A stretch of 22,386 bases of DNA from a virus, in the IMG/VR virus record IMGVR_UViG_3300020183_000502, positions 1-22,386 of that record. The stretch is one strand, 5' to 3'. Below, piece after piece: positions 6,925-14,489 of this stretch. Each line of letters starts with the position of its first letter. Within the stretch, counting starts at the first letter, position 1. The notes below the pieces were generated by a model, which ran no database searches, was not told the origin of the DNA, and worked only from the letters and a program-made list of their open reading frames with translations. The position numbers were made by a program, and so were the translations under genes.

Positions 6925-7461
6925 TTATGTTAATACATCGATATAATCAAAAACAAATGTTAAGTTGAAAGTAACATATTCGTCATTTGCAGTCATATCT
7001 AGGTCAATTTCACCTACGCTAAAAGGCCAACAGCCATATAAACTTACAGTCTTTAATGGATTCTGCGAACAATTTAAATCTAATTGCTTTATAGTCCATC
7101 CATCTCTTTTATAAGAAATTGGAGTTATTTGAGAACCAACATTTGTTTCGTGGTTGTTTATGCTATTGCTCCAAGAATGTAATTTACTCCACAATAAGCT
7201 ATTGTTCTGGTTATTGTCATCCAAAACAGTTACAACCCATGAAGATTCTCCTTGCTTTCCGTAGATTCTATCTCCAGGAAGTTTGAGCTTTCTTCCTCTA
7301 TGATTAAATTCATTGGTTAATAATGTTACTTGCGGAATAGAAGCACTTAGAACTTGAAATTTATTCCATTGACCGTCAGGAAAAGAACCTTCGACAATGA
7401 AGCGATTTTTTCGTGTTCCTCCTGAAAATTCAGTTTTGAAATTGTTTATTGATTGTGCCAT
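6925..7461 (-). CDS. 19: Tail tube protein, second copy (gp19-like)
   Basis: This 178-aa protein is a clear paralogue of the next gene upstream (7464-7973). Shared blocks in the same order are G-G-T-R-K-N-R-F-I-V, V-L-S-A-S-I-P, H-R-G-R, P-G-D-R-I-Y, W-V-V-T-V-L-D-D, S-L-L-W-S-K-L-H-S-W, L-Y-G-C-W-P-F-S-V and a closing F-V-F-D-Y. T4 gp19 (163 aa) has the matching G-D-R-T-F-x-x-W-T-V-T-V and G-L-W-P-T-N-V-G-E motifs. The family forms the rigid inner tube around which the sheath contracts. It starts 3 bp after the stop of the first copy, with AGGA overlapping that stop. The two copies are diverged, so the duplication is not recent, and each may occupy a different part of the tube. Confidence 0.9.
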   Translation of the reverse strand: MAQSINNFKTEFSGGTRKNRFIVEGSFPDGQWNKFQVLSASIPQVTLLTNEFNHRGRKLKLPGDRIYGKQGESSWVVTVLDDNNQNNSLLWSKLHSWSNSINNHETNVGSQITPISYKRDGWTIKQLDLNCSQNPLKTVSLYGCWPFSVGEIDLDMTANDEYVTFNLTFVFDYIDVLT

Positions 7462-7463
7462 GT

Positions 7464-7973
7464 TTATCCTGTGAAGTAGTCGTAATTTATTTGAACCCCA
7501 AATGTATTATAACCGTTCTGGGTCATGGTAAAATCAATTGGATTTACGATGACAGGCCAGCATCCAACAAGAGTCATTACTTTAAGTTCGTTACCGTTTT
7601 GATCTAAATGTTTAACAGTCCAATTTCTCTTTGCATCAGAAAAACTATCTGTTATTGTAGAGCTTCTTTGATTAGAAACATGCTCATTTATTAATTTTTG
7701 CCATTGATGGAACGAATGCCAAAGGGATGTATTTGTATCGTCTAATACAGTTATATCCCATGGTTCGTATGTTCTGTCGCCAGCAAAGTTAGCAAATCTT
7801 CCTCTATGAGGAACAGAAACCACTCCTAAATCAGAAGAAGGCAAAGAAGCAGAAACAATATGATAGGTGGTAGTGTTATTGATTACATTGGAAGGCCATG
7901 TTCCAGTAACTATAAACCTATTTTTTCTAGTTCCGCCTTTAAAAGCTGAAATAAAATCGGTAATTGAAGCCAT
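7464..7973 (-). CDS. 19: Tail tube protein, first copy (gp19-like)
   Basis: This 169-aa protein is close in length to T4 gp19 (163 aa). It has GGTRKNRFIVTG at the N-terminus, I-V-S-A-S-L-P, H-R-G-R-F-A-N-F-A-G-D-R-T-Y (T4 has A-G-D-R-T-F), WDITVLDD, L-V-G-C-W-P-V-I-V-N-P-I-D and a terminal I-N-Y-D-Y. The A-G-D-R-T-Y-E-P-W form is nearest to T4, so this may be the main tube subunit. It follows the second sheath gene by 3 bp with no obvious Shine-Dalgarno, implying translational coupling. Confidence 0.93.
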   Translation of the reverse strand: MASITDFISAFKGGTRKNRFIVTGTWPSNVINNTTTYHIVSASLPSSDLGVVSVPHRGRFANFAGDRTYEPWDITVLDDTNTSLWHSFHQWQKLINEHVSNQRSSTITDSFSDAKRNWTVKHLDQNGNELKVMTLVGCWPVIVNPIDFTMTQNGYNTFGVQINYDYFTG

Positions 7974-7976
7974 GTA

Positions 7977-9272
7977 TTATGTAGTAAAGGACAATTCCAC
8001 AAAATTTATGCTTTGTGAAGGCTTTATATAAACTTCTACGTTTAATTTACGATTTAATATATCCTGCTGATTGTTATTTGATGCGTCACAAACTACTCTA
8101 TAATCTTCCAATCCCTGATTGGCCTTAATCTGCTGTAAAACAGATTCAAATCTATTTTTAATATTTGCTCTCAAAAATTCGTCATTTATTTCAAATAATG
8201 CATTACTTAAAATCGTATTAGATTCGTAATTTATGTAATTTAATAAACTTGCATAACTTATGGATGTTTTTATTGGAAGATCGTTTGAGGGTTCACCCGA
8301 AAAATCACTTAAAAGATATACTGTTTTATTGCCAGTATCGTCTGTTATCTTTAAGAAAGAATTTACTCTTTTTGTATAGCTTGTTTGAATCTGGGTATTT
8401 GTTGTTGACGTAAAAGTTGTTGGGGTTTCGGGAATAATAAATTCCAAAGGAACTCCATTTTGATCCGTAGCAAATGTTTGATTTAACATCCTACCTCTTT
8501 CAAATCCTGCTGGCGTAAACCAAGGATAAGTTGATAGGCTTCTGGATAAAGCTCCAACCCCATCGGAAAGCATAGGTAAAATAACAAAAGGTACAGCAAA
8601 TGTAGGATTTACATCAGATTCATAAAATCTCTTAACTCTTTTAGTTCCTCCCACAGTAAATGTAATATAATTTAAAGAATTGCCAGTTATGGCTGTTCTT
8701 TTTTTCATATTATCAAATGTAAATGTGTGGTTTATATTGCCAGTTTCCGTATACGCTGTTTCGTAAATGTTGTTGGCTCCTCCACCAGGATTGGTAGTTT
8801 CAGAAACTGCGTTAAAACAAATAGGAACTTTTTTCTCTTCAAAAAAAGATTTTACATTATTGCTGAATGTTGTTGTTAAGGGATCAAAGACAATCGCTTC
8901 GATATCGTATTTACCAAAGGCTTCTGCCAAATAAGTTTCTGGAGAAGAGGAACAATTTATAAGTACAATATTGAAATTGTAGTGAGCTAAATCTAGCAAA
9001 AAATTATTGTAAAAATCTATTTTTCTTGCTAATTTGTTATTGGCTGCGGTTGCTGTATTTAATAATCCGACAAGAGTTTCAAAATTTGCTCCTGCTCCAA
9101 AAGAAGTATAAGAAGCATTGGTTATTAATGCAGTAAGTTCAGAAATTTCTGAAATTTTATAAACTTTATCCGTAATTCCCAAGTATGTAAATACAGCAGA
9201 ATCATAGAGCATTACTGCAACATCTATGTCTTTCTGTGTATCTACCGACTTGAGTTTAAAAGTTACGGCCAT
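7977..9272 (-). CDS. 18: Tail sheath protein, second copy (gp18-like)
   Basis: This 431-aa protein is a paralogue of the sheath gene just upstream. Both have the sheath core signature Y-P-W-F-T-P-A-G-F-E-R-G (residues 249-260; F-P-W-F-A-P-A-G in the other) and the C-terminal Y-R-V-V-C-D-A-S-N-N block (391-400) followed by N-V-E-V-Y-I-K-P and final strands. T4 gp18 (659 aa) carries extra surface domains that both copies lack. The middle segment (about 100-250) differs strongly between the copies, while the C-terminal handshake region is conserved. It overlaps the first sheath gene by 1 bp (TAATG). The N-terminus lacks the Ser/Asn-rich linker strand seen in copy one. It may form part of a mixed sheath or a specialised ring. 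Confidence 0.9.
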   Translation of the reverse strand: MAVTFKLKSVDTQKDIDVAVMLYDSAVFTYLGITDKVYKISEISELTALITNASYTSFGAGANFETLVGLLNTATAANNKLARKIDFYNNFLLDLAHYNFNIVLINCSSSPETYLAEAFGKYDIEAIVFDPLTTTFSNNVKSFFEEKKVPICFNAVSETTNPGGGANNIYETAYTETGNINHTFTFDNMKKRTAITGNSLNYITFTVGGTKRVKRFYESDVNPTFAVPFVILPMLSDGVGALSRSLSTYPWFTPAGFERGRMLNQTFATDQNGVPLEFIIPETPTTFTSTTNTQIQTSYTKRVNSFLKITDDTGNKTVYLLSDFSGEPSNDLPIKTSISYASLLNYINYESNTILSNALFEINDEFLRANIKNRFESVLQQIKANQGLEDYRVVCDASNNNQQDILNRKLNVEVYIKPSQSINFVELSFTT

Positions 9273-10441
9273 TAAGATTGATTTATAGTAAATCTAAATG
9301 TTATTTCGTTAACTGAGAAGTTAGGCTTGAAAACAAGATCAACTACGAATTGACGAGCCTGTACAGTAGAAGTGGTATTATTCGAAGCATCGCAGACTAT
9401 GCTATACGAAGAAATACCTCTACCAGACTTGATAAATTCCATAACAGCAGTAGCGTCAGTAACAAACTTTGCTCTTGTTTCTGCATCATTTAGTTCGAAT
9501 AAAATTGAGTCTAGAATAGGTCTAAAAGATCTCTTGATGTATAGAAGAAGTCTTGAAATACCTACTTGTTTCTTATTGTCGTCAGAAATTTCGTATGTCC
9601 TATCTCCTAGAAGATAAAGTCCATCATTTCCAATCAAATTATTAAACGAGTTAATTTTTTCATTTGATAAGAAATTTGTGACATCAGTATCTGTAAAATT
9701 AGGAGTAATATTTGTAAAAGAATTTACTTCTCCTCTAACTACACCAGCAGGAGCAAACCAGGGGAAGAAAGACGCATCTGTTCTTGCCATACATCCGGCA
9801 GCGTCAGAAGTCATCAAAATCGCAATATTGCTGGTTGATCCACCATATATTCTAGCTCTTTCTTTTCTTCCAATTACAGAGAAAATAAGATCATCGTATA
9901 GGGTTATACCACTGATACCTGCTTTTTGAGAAATTCCAAAAAGTGCAGGAGATGAAGTTGATGGATAAGTACCAGTAGAACCATTACTATATTCAAAACT
10001 AGTTCCAACAATGCCGATTAAATCCTGTCTAAGATTTAAAAGGTTTGTTATATCAGTAAATCTTTCTTTTGTTTCACAGAAAGCTGAATCTAATTCAAGT
10101 TCATTTACGTTTAATTGTGTAGCTCCTGTTGCAAACACAATCTGACCACCATACTCTAAGTAATTTAATGCAGAATGAAGTTCTCTATCTGAAGTTGTAC
10201 CATTGGACAAAGTGTCTCCCTTCGCCAAACCAACAGTTCCTAGTAACTGTGAATTTGTAAATTCTCCGAGTAGATCCTGAGAATTTGTATAAATTTTATA
10301 GGTAGGAACAGGAGAATCCCCATCAATTATATGATTAAAAAGGCTTAATCCGCAAAGAAATGCCGAAAGATGGGTAGATGCCTGACCAGCAATGCTTGTT
10401 ACTATGTTGGATGAATTTTCGTTTATGTTAATTTGTGGCAT
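9272..10441 (-). CDS. 18: Tail sheath protein, first copy (gp18-like)
   Basis: This 389-aa contractile sheath subunit is much shorter than T4 gp18 (659 aa), near a minimal sheath core. Recognisable parts are the early A-S-T-H-L-S-A-F segment, R-E-L-H-S-A-L-N-Y-L-E-Y-G-G near 86-99, F-F-P-W-F-A-P-A-G-V-V-R-G near 225-237, a G-D-R-T-Y-E near 279-284, and the C-terminal Y-S-I-V-C-D-A-S-N-N at 346-355 followed by the strand-donating tail. An AAGGA ribosome site lies 7 bp before the ATG. It starts 3 bp after the gp17 stop, with a late promoter inside the end of gene 17. A second sheath gene follows at once. Confidence 0.94.
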   Translation of the reverse strand: MPQININENSSNIVTSIAGQASTHLSAFLCGLSLFNHIIDGDSPVPTYKIYTNSQDLLGEFTNSQLLGTVGLAKGDTLSNGTTSDRELHSALNYLEYGGQIVFATGATQLNVNELELDSAFCETKERFTDITNLLNLRQDLIGIVGTSFEYSNGSTGTYPSTSSPALFGISQKAGISGITLYDDLIFSVIGRKERARIYGGSTSNIAILMTSDAAGCMARTDASFFPWFAPAGVVRGEVNSFTNITPNFTDTDVTNFLSNEKINSFNNLIGNDGLYLLGDRTYEISDDNKKQVGISRLLLYIKRSFRPILDSILFELNDAETRAKFVTDATAVMEFIKSGRGISSYSIVCDASNNTTSTVQARQFVVDLVFKPNFSVNEITFRFTINQS

Positions 10442-10444
10442 TTT

Positions 10445-12085
10445 TTATCCTTCTGTGAACCAAAGATCGTTTCCATCACTTACAGCATCTTCAAAAATTT
10501 CAGGACCCATCAAAAAAGTCGTATTTTCTTCTTCCTCTTCTGGTTTATTTATATCTTTTTTCTTTTGTAATTCGATTATCTCTTCGAAGTATCCCTGCCT
10601 AGTAAGCCAGCCAAAAAGAACCAAGCACATGACCAAGTCATCCGTATAACCCTCATCAGCCACGAAGGACTGTTGTTTGGCCACGAATGTCATCAATTCT
10701 TGTATAATATTTTGGTCGTTTAAAACAAGTTTATCCTGTTCGATCAATGTTTTAAGAACAGCACACCCTAATTTTTTTACTGCCGAGCTGGTTCTAACGC
10801 CAAGCTGTTTGCTTTTATTACCGAAACCAAGAGAAACTTTTTGTCCTGCTCTGCCCATATACACTGTCTGAATGATGTTATCATATTCAAACTCTTCGTG
10901 CATAGCATCTGCTACTTGACCTCCGATATCATTGACTTCAATTAAAACGTGGGCATCATTGTACTTTGTTACTAAATTATAAAGTTCAACTGGGAAATCA
11001 AATGGAGATATAACATTATTTCTATAAGTAGCAACTACCCTATAAGGTTTTTCTGTTACGTTTATTACAATTACTGCCGTATAGTCTTTACCCTGACCTC
11101 TTGCAGTATCCGCAATTGCAAAATAAACATTATCTGGTTTTGTGTGTTCAAATACCCTAAGACCATTATGGGTACTTTCTAAAGGTCTTTCGTGCTGAAG
11201 TACAGAAAGTTTACTTGTGCTAATTAGAGTATTAGATGAACCAAGGAACGAACATTCAAATTCGCTTTCAAATTGCTGTTCGCTTGTCTGAGCAATAACT
11301 TCTCTTCTCCAATCATCATCTCTTAGAGGCCCACCAGCATACTTAGGAACCTGTCTCCAGGATACTTCTATAGGAACGTATTCGTTCTTCCCGTCTTCTC
11401 CAGGCTTCCTTGTAGCCCCCCTCCAGAAGCTATAGAACATATTCAAGCCATTAGGAGTAGATACCATTAAGACCTTGGTGGTCTGGCCTGATGTAATTGT
11501 TGGATAAACAGAGCTAAAGAATTCTTCTGCTACGTTTTGCGGAACATGAGCAAATTCGTCCAAAAAAATTAGATTAAATGAACCACCACGAATAGCTGAC
11601 GAAGAAGTTGCTGATGCCATAACTTTAGAACCATTTTCCAACTGAACAGAAGTTTTATTCCATTCTATGATGCCTTGCTGAAGCCACTTTGGAATATATT
11701 CATATGCTAATTTTAAACGACCTAAAATTTCTCTAGCAGTATTCATCTTATTTGCAAGAATACCAACACTCATACTCTGATTGAATAAAATATAATGCAG
11801 AATATAAGATACGATTGTAGTGCTTTTACCAGACTGTCTTGGAAGTTTAGCAATAAGATAACGATTGTTATGCATCTTATTGACCATATTTTCCTGATAA
11901 TCATAAAGATCAAAAGGAACTAAACCTTTATCAAGAGAAACTACTTTAACATATTTTTTTATAAAATAAATTGGATCATTGGCGCAACGAAGATATTCCC
12001 GAATTTGATCTTCGGTGTAATCAATCTTAATACCAGCTTCTTTTAAATTAGGATTACCTAAGTATCCTTTAAACTTCCTCGTCAT
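10445..12085 (-). CDS. 17: Terminase large subunit gp17
   Basis: This 546-aa protein (T4 gp17 is 610 aa) is the packaging motor and headful nuclease that docks on the portal. The N-terminal ATPase has Walker A PRQSGKST at 82-89 (Lys87), Walker B with adjoining catalytic Glu N-L-I-F-L-D-E at 171-177, and coupling motif S-T-P-N-G at 209-213. The C-terminal RNase H-like nuclease has A-D-T-A-R-G-Q-G-K-D at 325-334 (Asp326), I-E-V-N-D at 382-386 (Glu383) and D-E-G-Y-T-D-D-L-V-M at 477-486. All key residues are present, so it should be active. It overlaps gene 16 by 17 bp, and AAAGG upstream of the ATG supports this start. A late promoter for the tail genes lies in its last 110 bp. Confidence 0.97.
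   Translation of the reverse strand: MTRKFKGYLGNPNLKEAGIKIDYTEDQIREYLRCANDPIYFIKKYVKVVSLDKGLVPFDLYDYQENMVNKMHNNRYLIAKLPRQSGKSTTIVSYILHYILFNQSMSVGILANKMNTAREILGRLKLAYEYIPKWLQQGIIEWNKTSVQLENGSKVMASATSSSAIRGGSFNLIFLDEFAHVPQNVAEEFFSSVYPTITSGQTTKVLMVSTPNGLNMFYSFWRGATRKPGEDGKNEYVPIEVSWRQVPKYAGGPLRDDDWRREVIAQTSEQQFESEFECSFLGSSNTLISTSKLSVLQHERPLESTHNGLRVFEHTKPDNVYFAIADTARGQGKDYTAVIVINVTEKPYRVVATYRNNVISPFDFPVELYNLVTKYNDAHVLIEVNDIGGQVADAMHEEFEYDNIIQTVYMGRAGQKVSLGFGNKSKQLGVRTSSAVKKLGCAVLKTLIEQDKLVLNDQNIIQELMTFVAKQQSFVADEGYTDDLVMCLVLFGWLTRQGYFEEIIELQKKKDINKPEEEEENTTFLMGPEIFEDAVSDGNDLWFTEG
10546..10553 (-). promoter_or_regulatory. Internal late promoter ahead of the sheath genes
   Basis: An exact TATAAATA (minus strand) lies inside the 3' end of gene 17, 104 bp upstream of the first sheath ATG. 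It would boost sheath and tube transcription relative to terminase, which fits the far larger amounts of tail protein needed. The consensus is exact, but the site is coding sequence (an Asp-Ile-Asn-Lys stretch), so chance is possible. Confidence 0.65.
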
Positions 12086-12488
12086 TTATAACCTTTGCAT
12101 CAATTATATTATCAAGTGCTTTCTTTTTACTTCTTTCCGGATTGATTAAATCTTGAAGATCGGTTGTAGATCCAATAAAGAAAGAATTGTGATTTGTTGT
12201 TTTAACGTTTTGTTTTTCTGTTTCTTTCCTGATATTATCAATGTCAATGAAATCTTTATTTATTTCTGACATTGTTTTTAGCATTTGCGTAACAACTTCG
12301 TATGCTCTAGGAGAATCGCCTTCCATTGCAACTTTCATTATACCTTCAAGAGCTATTTTAGATTGCTCTATGATATTTTTAAGATTTTGCTTAGCATAAG
12401 CAAAATCTTCTCCAGTTGCTCCGTCGTTTTTTTGTATAGCTGAATCTGGAGTTTGTTCTATATTAAAAAAATTGTTCAAATTATCCAT
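12069..12488 (-). CDS. 16: Terminase small subunit gp16
   Basis: This 139-aa protein (T4 gp16 is 164 aa) lies directly before and overlaps gene 17, the fixed T4 order. The family forms rings that recognise concatemeric DNA and stimulate the gp17 ATPase. It is helical, with a D-F-A-Y-A-K-Q-N-L segment at 28-36 matching the D-Y-G-V-V-R-R-N-M segment of T4. This is followed by a central helix pair in which D-S-P-R-A-Y-E-V-V-T-Q-M-L matches T4 D-S-P-R-H-M-E-V-F-A-T-L-M, and F-F-I-G-S-T-T-D-L-Q-D-L near residue 103 matches T4 F-M-G-S-P-T-E-L. A perfect 13-bp inverted repeat lies in codons 27-36. No strong Shine-Dalgarno is seen; it starts 3 bp after gene 15 ends. Confidence 0.93.
   Translation of the reverse strand: MDNLNNFFNIEQTPDSAIQKNDGATGEDFAYAKQNLKNIIEQSKIALEGIMKVAMEGDSPRAYEVVTQMLKTMSEINKDFIDIDNIRKETEKQNVKTTNHNSFFIGSTTDLQDLINPERSKKKALDNIIDAKVINDEEV
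12381..12409. repeat. Perfect 13-bp inverted repeat inside gene 16 (candidate pac site)
   Basis: AAGATTTTGCTTA (12381-12393), a 3-base spacer GCA, and its exact reverse complement TAAGCAAAATCTT (12397-12409). It is coding sequence for residues 27-36 of the small terminase. Small-terminase genes of several headful phages (P22 and SPP1 types) hold or adjoin the pac site, and a pac-like function has been proposed for gene 16 in T4. An alternative is an mRNA hairpin controlling gene 16 translation. The repeat is certain; the function is inferred. Confidence 0.5.
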
Positions 12489-12491
12489 AAA

Positions 12492-13553
12492 TTACTCGCA
12501 TATTTGCATAGTTGTAAATCTACTATCTACTTGATCGTAATAAGTTCCATTTGTAACTCGTATAACAAACGTTTGTTTATTTGCTGTAAAACTATAAAGA
12601 ACAGGATTTAAGCACGAAGGTTCGTAATAATCAAGACCTAAAGAAGTAGAAATTTGTTCTCTTAAAGAATTTACATCATCTTGTGTTAATGATGTAGTTG
12701 CAGCAGATACTTGTAACGTTGCAATTGCTTTATCGACTTTGGGTTCATAAATTTGAATGTAGTTAAATTTATCAGGAGGATTGGTAACAGTCCAAGTAAA
12801 ATTGTTTATAAACGAAGTATCAGAACCATTTAAAATGTAAGTATTTGAAATGTAATTCTTGTTTATAGCTACGCTAGAAATTGATAGATCTTCGTCATCT
12901 TCAGTAGCTCCTAATGCTGTAATATTAAACACAGCAGTTTCTGATGGAGCACCAGTTTTAATTTCTCCGAAGACATAACTCATAGCATTGAAAGTCATAG
13001 TTCCTATCAATACTCTTCTAGATTTATATTCCCCATCCGATTCATCTAAAATTTTTAATCGATCAAAACTAATAGGAACATTTATGTTCTGAAATACATC
13101 ATTAAAATTTATTCTAAGATTAAATTCAGGATTAAAATATGCCATTATCTGTTCTGATATTTGGAATAGTTCATCTAAATTTTTAGTATAGAAATAAATT
13201 GTAAAACTTACTTGGACTGGTGTTTCTGAAAATCCTTTATATGTTGTATTTTCATCAACGTTATTTGAAGCAAATTTTAATTTATTTCTTTTTCTATTAT
13301 AATCATATGCTATAGCAGCAACATCAAAACTTATGTAAGGCAGATTTATCTGTGTTTTTATATTGTCAGAAATTGATGAATTAGATTCTAATCTTCTTAG
13401 AAATTTTTCTTTAGATGCAAAAGTTATAGGAACTTTTATTTTTTCTTCCACATCAGTAGTATCATTTTTTCTGGTAACATAGATCTCATCAAATAAAGAT
13501 CCAAATGCCACTACTAGTTTTCTTATCGATTGATTATTGAATGAATTAAACAT
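12492..13553 (-). CDS. 15: Tail sheath terminator gp15, with C-terminal extension
   Basis: This 353-aa protein is about 80 aa longer than T4 gp15 (272 aa), the hexameric ring that caps the tail and joins it to the neck. The N-terminal 200 residues match the family: M-F-N-S-F-N-N-Q-S-I-R, VPITFASKEKFLRRL (T4 V-P-I-T-Y-A-S-K-E-H-F), LPYISFDVAAIAYDYNRKRN, a Y-F-Y-T-K-N-L-D-E-L-F-Q-I-S-E-Q-I segment followed by A-Y-F-N-P-E-F-N (T4 L-P-Y-F-Q-P-H-F-N), and S-R-R-V-L-I-G-T-M-T-F-N-A. Residues from about 210 on are an extra beta-rich region with a Q-I-S-T-S-L-G-L-D-Y-Y-E-P-S-C segment and no T4 counterpart known to me. It shares one base with gene 14 (TAATG). Confidence 0.92.
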   Translation of the reverse strand: MFNSFNNQSIRKLVVAFGSLFDEIYVTRKNDTTDVEEKIKVPITFASKEKFLRRLESNSSISDNIKTQINLPYISFDVAAIAYDYNRKRNKLKFASNNVDENTTYKGFSETPVQVSFTIYFYTKNLDELFQISEQIMAYFNPEFNLRINFNDVFQNINVPISFDRLKILDESDGEYKSRRVLIGTMTFNAMSYVFGEIKTGAPSETAVFNITALGATEDDEDLSISSVAINKNYISNTYILNGSDTSFINNFTWTVTNPPDKFNYIQIYEPKVDKAIATLQVSAATTSLTQDDVNSLREQISTSLGLDYYEPSCLNPVLYSFTANKQTFVIRVTNGTYYDQVDSRFTTMQICE

Positions 13554-14488
13554 TAATAATTACCCTCAGAGAATGGATCTGTTTCTGTAAAGTCAATAAT
13601 TTCCATGTCAAATTTGCTACCAGAACCAGTGAAACCTCTCTGGTAATCCATCGGTGGAACTTCGCCTGCATCATCATCAAGAACAATATTTACTAATCCA
13701 TAATCGCCAGATGCAGTTGTGTTGTTGGAACTGAATGTTTGACCAGTTACTTCGTTTCTGATTACTGTGGAAGAGAATGTAATTCCATCCAATGACATGA
13801 ATTCTGCGGTTAAAGTATTACCCGATAGATCAAAGTCAAGTAGCCTGAAGTAAGCTGTAGTCCCGGCCAGAGAACCAGTTATAGAATACTTTCCACCGCG
13901 AATAGCAGAGTTGTATGCAGCAGTGAATCCGGCAGCTTGAGCATTGATAAGGAAGTTGTATATATTCTGCTTGAAATCGTTGACGGCATCGATATTTTCG
14001 TTTCCAGTATCGAAATTTTCCGCAGAGTATGTGAAAGTTTCGCATACTAAAGTGAAGACATAATTCTTGTCTAATTGATAGAATGGAAGTTCATGTTCTA
14101 CAAAGTTAATTTCGAAAAGAGTTTTTGATAAAGGAAAATAGATCAGATCTCCTTCTCTTGGTCTTAAGATATCAGCATTGTTTGTAGTGACTTCTTTATT
14201 AAATCTCTTTTTACTAATCACTACAGTCATTCTATCTTTATTCTCTATACCGAATTTTGATATTACTTCTCCCCCTTCAAATCCAGAGTAAGTAGAAATA
14301 TACATTTCGATAGGATATGCTTTAGTAAATCTATTAAGCTGATCTTCACCAAAAAATCTATCCAAATTTACAAATTCTCTAGGAATATACCAGAGTTCTT
14401 TACCCATCATTCTTATAATTTCAATGGCAATGTCTTCTGTTACATTTTGCTCAGTTGATTGGAATTTGAAATATGGATTCGTAGGCAT
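13553..14488 (-). CDS. 14: Neck protein gp14
   Basis: This 311-aa protein (T4 gp14 is 256 aa) forms, with gp13, the neck that seals the packaged head and accepts the tail. The family blocks are clear: L-W-Y-I-P-R-E-F-V-N-L-D-R-F-F-G-E-D (T4 Y-Y-V-P-R-E-Y-V-N-V-D-L-I-F-G-E-D), a F-T-K-A-Y segment, S-G-F-E-G, a R-P-R-E-G-D-L-I-Y-F-P-L stretch (T4 K-E-G-D-L-I-Y-F-P-M) and LFEINFVEHELPFYQL. The region from about residue 170 to 285 is Thr/Ser/Gly-rich and beta-like, and looks like an insertion relative to T4. It starts 2 bp after the gene 13 stop, with a weak GGGA upstream. Confidence 0.95.
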   Translation of the reverse strand: MPTNPYFKFQSTEQNVTEDIAIEIIRMMGKELWYIPREFVNLDRFFGEDQLNRFTKAYPIEMYISTYSGFEGGEVISKFGIENKDRMTVVISKKRFNKEVTTNNADILRPREGDLIYFPLSKTLFEINFVEHELPFYQLDKNYVFTLVCETFTYSAENFDTGNENIDAVNDFKQNIYNFLINAQAAGFTAAYNSAIRGGKYSITGSLAGTTAYFRLLDFDLSGNTLTAEFMSLDGITFSSTVIRNEVTGQTFSSNNTTASGDYGLVNIVLDDDAGEVPPMDYQRGFTGSGSKFDMEIIDFTETDPFSEGNY

Positions 14489-14489
14489 A

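Noticed and set aside
12083-12090. TATAAATG at the gene 17 start, and similar TATAAATG matches near 19774 and 21507, as late boxes
   Set aside because: They deviate at the last base, and one contains the start codon itself; the near-match is explained by an AT-rich ribosome-site spacer.
12257-12264. AATAAATA inside gene 16 as a late promoter for gene 17
   Set aside because: It lies 171 bp from the next start in AT-rich coding DNA (Asn-Lys-Asp codons), a common chance match; not enough to call.
12660-12700. 8-bp inverted repeat in gene 15 (tacatcat ... atgatgta)
   Set aside because: Short stem with a 9-base loop in AT-rich coding DNA; expected by chance.
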